Assembly: GCA_016180275.1 (NCBI GenBank)
Contig: JACPBN010000008.1
Location: 1 to 31,742 of the forward strand
Direction of reading: 5' to 3'
DNA from: Candidatus Woesearchaeota archaeon
GTDB lineage: Archaea > Nanobdellota > Nanobdellia > Woesearchaeales > UBA10200
DNA length: 31,742 bases
The position numbers were made by a program, and so were the translations under genes. Positions 30,530 to 31,742 of this stretch are shown here, one piece after another. Every line of letters begins with the position of its first letter. Within the stretch, counting starts at the first letter, position 1. The notes beneath the pieces were generated by a model. That model worked only from the letters and a program-made list of their open reading frames with translations. It did not search any database and was not told the origin of the DNA.

Positions 30530-31150
30530 TTGCAAGAAAACAATAAAAAAGTTGGTGTAGAGCAAAATAATACCGAACATATTACTGCAAAGACTAATGT
30601 CAAAAACTTAAATATTTCTCCAGCAGATGACCTCAATAAGTATATAGTATCCTTAAAACAGAAACACCTTGGTTATAATGAAATATTAAATATTTTTAAT
30701 CAATTGTTAAATAGCAATTTTCCAACGGAAGAAGATATAATCCTGCCAATTTCTATATTTGATAATGAGATTCTAAGCTCGCTTGAGCTGATTGTCAAAT
30801 ATCTGCATGAGAATCTAGGACTGAAATTCACTGCTATTGCAAAGCTTATCGGCAGAAATAATATTTCACTTGCCACCTGTTACCGCATTACAACCCAAAA
30901 ACATCCTTCAAAACTCGGAGTCAAGCCTTCTGTGTTTGTTGTCCCATGTTCCATTTTTAAAAATCGCAAGTTAAGTGTCTTAGAAAATATTTCTTATTAT
31001 CTGAAAAATAATTACAGATTAACTTATCATGACATTGCAGTACTGCTGCGCAAAAATGACAGGACCATATGGACAGTTTATCAGAGAGCATTAAAAAAAT
31101 TATCTTATGAAAAAAAAACACAGCCAGAAGAAGAGAGGAGAATAAAATGA
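30530..31150 (+). CDS. Double helix-turn-helix protein (sigma region 4-like repeats)
   Basis: This 206-residue protein has two related units, at about residues 71-123 and 136-188. They share the pattern SIF-x-N-x-x-L-S-x-L-E-x-I-x-x-Y-L and then an HTH (KFTAIAKLIGRNNISLATCYR; TYHDIAVLLRKNDRTIWTVY). The second resembles the DNA-binding helices of sigma-70 region 4. The start is TTG at 30530 behind GTGAT; no ATG is suitably placed. The gene lies directly downstream of the iteron array and overlaps the next gene as ATGA. A DNA-binding regulator of its own operon is inferred. Confidence 0.75.
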   Translation: MQENNKKVGVEQNNTEHITAKTNVKNLNISPADDLNKYIVSLKQKHLGYNEILNIFNQLLNSNFPTEEDIILPISIFDNEILSSLELIVKYLHENLGLKFTAIAKLIGRNNISLATCYRITTQKHPSKLGVKPSVFVVPCSIFKNRKLSVLENISYYLKNNYRLTYHDIAVLLRKNDRTIWTVYQRALKKLSYEKKTQPEEERRIK

Positions 31151-31742
31151 TACGCAAAAACACAAAAACCGGAATAAAAATATCTGAGATAAAATTACTT
31201 GTACTGATAATATTTTCCGGAACTGTTTTAATAGCACATAGCGTGAGCTCTCATGCCCTGCAGGAATTAATGTCTCTGCAGGCAAATGTCGAGCAGAGCG
31301 GAACTGCGCTTCAGTCCGGGAATGTAATTGTGACAATATGGGATGCGCTGACAGGCGGCAATTTAATTTACAATTCAACCACTGACTTTTACAATGCAAT
31401 CTCCAACGGCAAATTTGATATCGTATTAGGCAACAGCACAAACAGCCTTAATTTGGAATACGGCAAAGTATATTACACGGATTTTGAGATTAACGGCTCA
31501 GACGTTGATTTTAAAGGACTGGAAAGGCAGATTTTCCAGAGTTCTGTCGGAAATATATCAACAGAAGATATCCGGGACAGAAGCATAAATCCTGCTGACT
31601 TAAACGATACTGCAGCTTACCTGTTCAACAGAATCGCCTTAGGCGGTATTTCAAGCCAGGCTTATAATGCATTCTCTGATTCAAAAACAGCAGCATTTGC
31701 ATCAACTGACAATGATTTATTTATAGAGGATATACTGGAAGT
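31147..31742 (+). CDS. Secreted or membrane-anchored surface protein, 3'-truncated by window edge
   Basis: The ATG overlaps the stop of the double-HTH gene (ATGA) and has GAGGAG 7 nt upstream. The protein starts MIRKNTKTGIKISEIK, then has a hydrophobic signal or anchor segment (LLVLIIFSGTVLIAHSVSSHA, about residues 17-37). A beta-rich part follows with VTIWDALTGGNLIYNSTTDF and GKVYYTDFEINGSDV, then RSINPADLNDTAAYLFN. The frame is open to the end of the window. It is probably the large surface protein controlled by the upstream regulator. GC-rich codons are more frequent here than in the neighbouring genes. Confidence 0.75.
   Translation, partial: MIRKNTKTGIKISEIKLLVLIIFSGTVLIAHSVSSHALQELMSLQANVEQSGTALQSGNVIVTIWDALTGGNLIYNSTTDFYNAISNGKFDIVLGNSTNSLNLEYGKVYYTDFEINGSDVDFKGLERQIFQSSVGNISTEDIRDRSINPADLNDTAAYLFNRIALGGISSQAYNAFSDSKTAAFASTDNDLFIEDILE

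Overview
The window is an AT-rich stretch of archaeal chromosome, most likely from a DPANN lineage of the Woesearchaeota/Pacearchaeota type. Archaeal identity comes from the eL14, eL19, eL32, eL34 and eS4 ribosomal proteins, aIF1, the Rpp29 subunit of RNase P, an EMC3-like (DUF106) insertase beside SecY, class III signal peptides and TATA-type promoters. The DPANN placement is an inference from the pilin set, the AAA_14/DUF4143 ATPase, the sigma-region-4-like double helix-turn-helix protein, and the absence of adk, cmk and truB from the spc-type cluster.

Layout. 1-9335 (+): a type IV pilus locus. It holds a truncated surface protein, four pilin-like membrane proteins (one carrying a GATase-like globular domain), a winged-helix protein with a C-terminal membrane anchor, the secretion ATPase, two TadC/ArlJ-like membrane proteins, and a separately promoted small pilin that is probably the major one. 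9506-27506 (-): one long S10/spc ribosomal protein cluster. In transcription order it reads uL3, uL4, uL23, uL2, uS19, uL22, uS3, uL29, aIF1, rnp1, uS17, uL14, uL24, eS4, uL5, uS14, uS8, uL6, eL32, eL19, uL18, uS5, uL30, uL15, secY, EMC3-like, then eL34 and eL14. 28393-31742: a Gdt1/TMEM165-type transporter, a convergent AAA_14/DUF4143 ATPase, an array of CTTACATATA iterons, a double-HTH regulator and the 5' part of a secreted protein.

Two repeat families stand out and I cannot match either to a described family. (1) Four elements of about 200 bp (6623-6819, 10506-10706, 27846-28046, 28111-28315) share one architecture: a 16-20 bp closing stem, a 7-9 nt bulge on the 5' strand only, a second stem, a third stem around a GGGC(A/G)ATGC core, and a conserved TAGAGGAG. 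Paired positions change together between copies, as in a structured RNA; two copies lie about 20 nt downstream of stop codons, in the sense direction. (2) Hairpin elements of about 80-120 bp (seven related copies) lie in the ribosomal cluster. Five of them, before uL2, uS19, uL22, eS4 and uL18, lie exactly between a GGAGG Shine-Dalgarno sequence and an ATG that abuts the element. Removing the element on paper leaves a normal ribosome-binding-site spacing. A sixth copy is flanked by a 28-bp direct duplication of the uL4 gene tail, which suggests that the family moves.

Other oddities are a 25-residue asparagine run in uL30, charged tails on several ribosomal proteins, a 78-bp tandem repeat with six evenly phased motifs upstream of the double-HTH gene, and short or absent leaders at several promoters. 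All calls come from reading the sequence; no database search was run.
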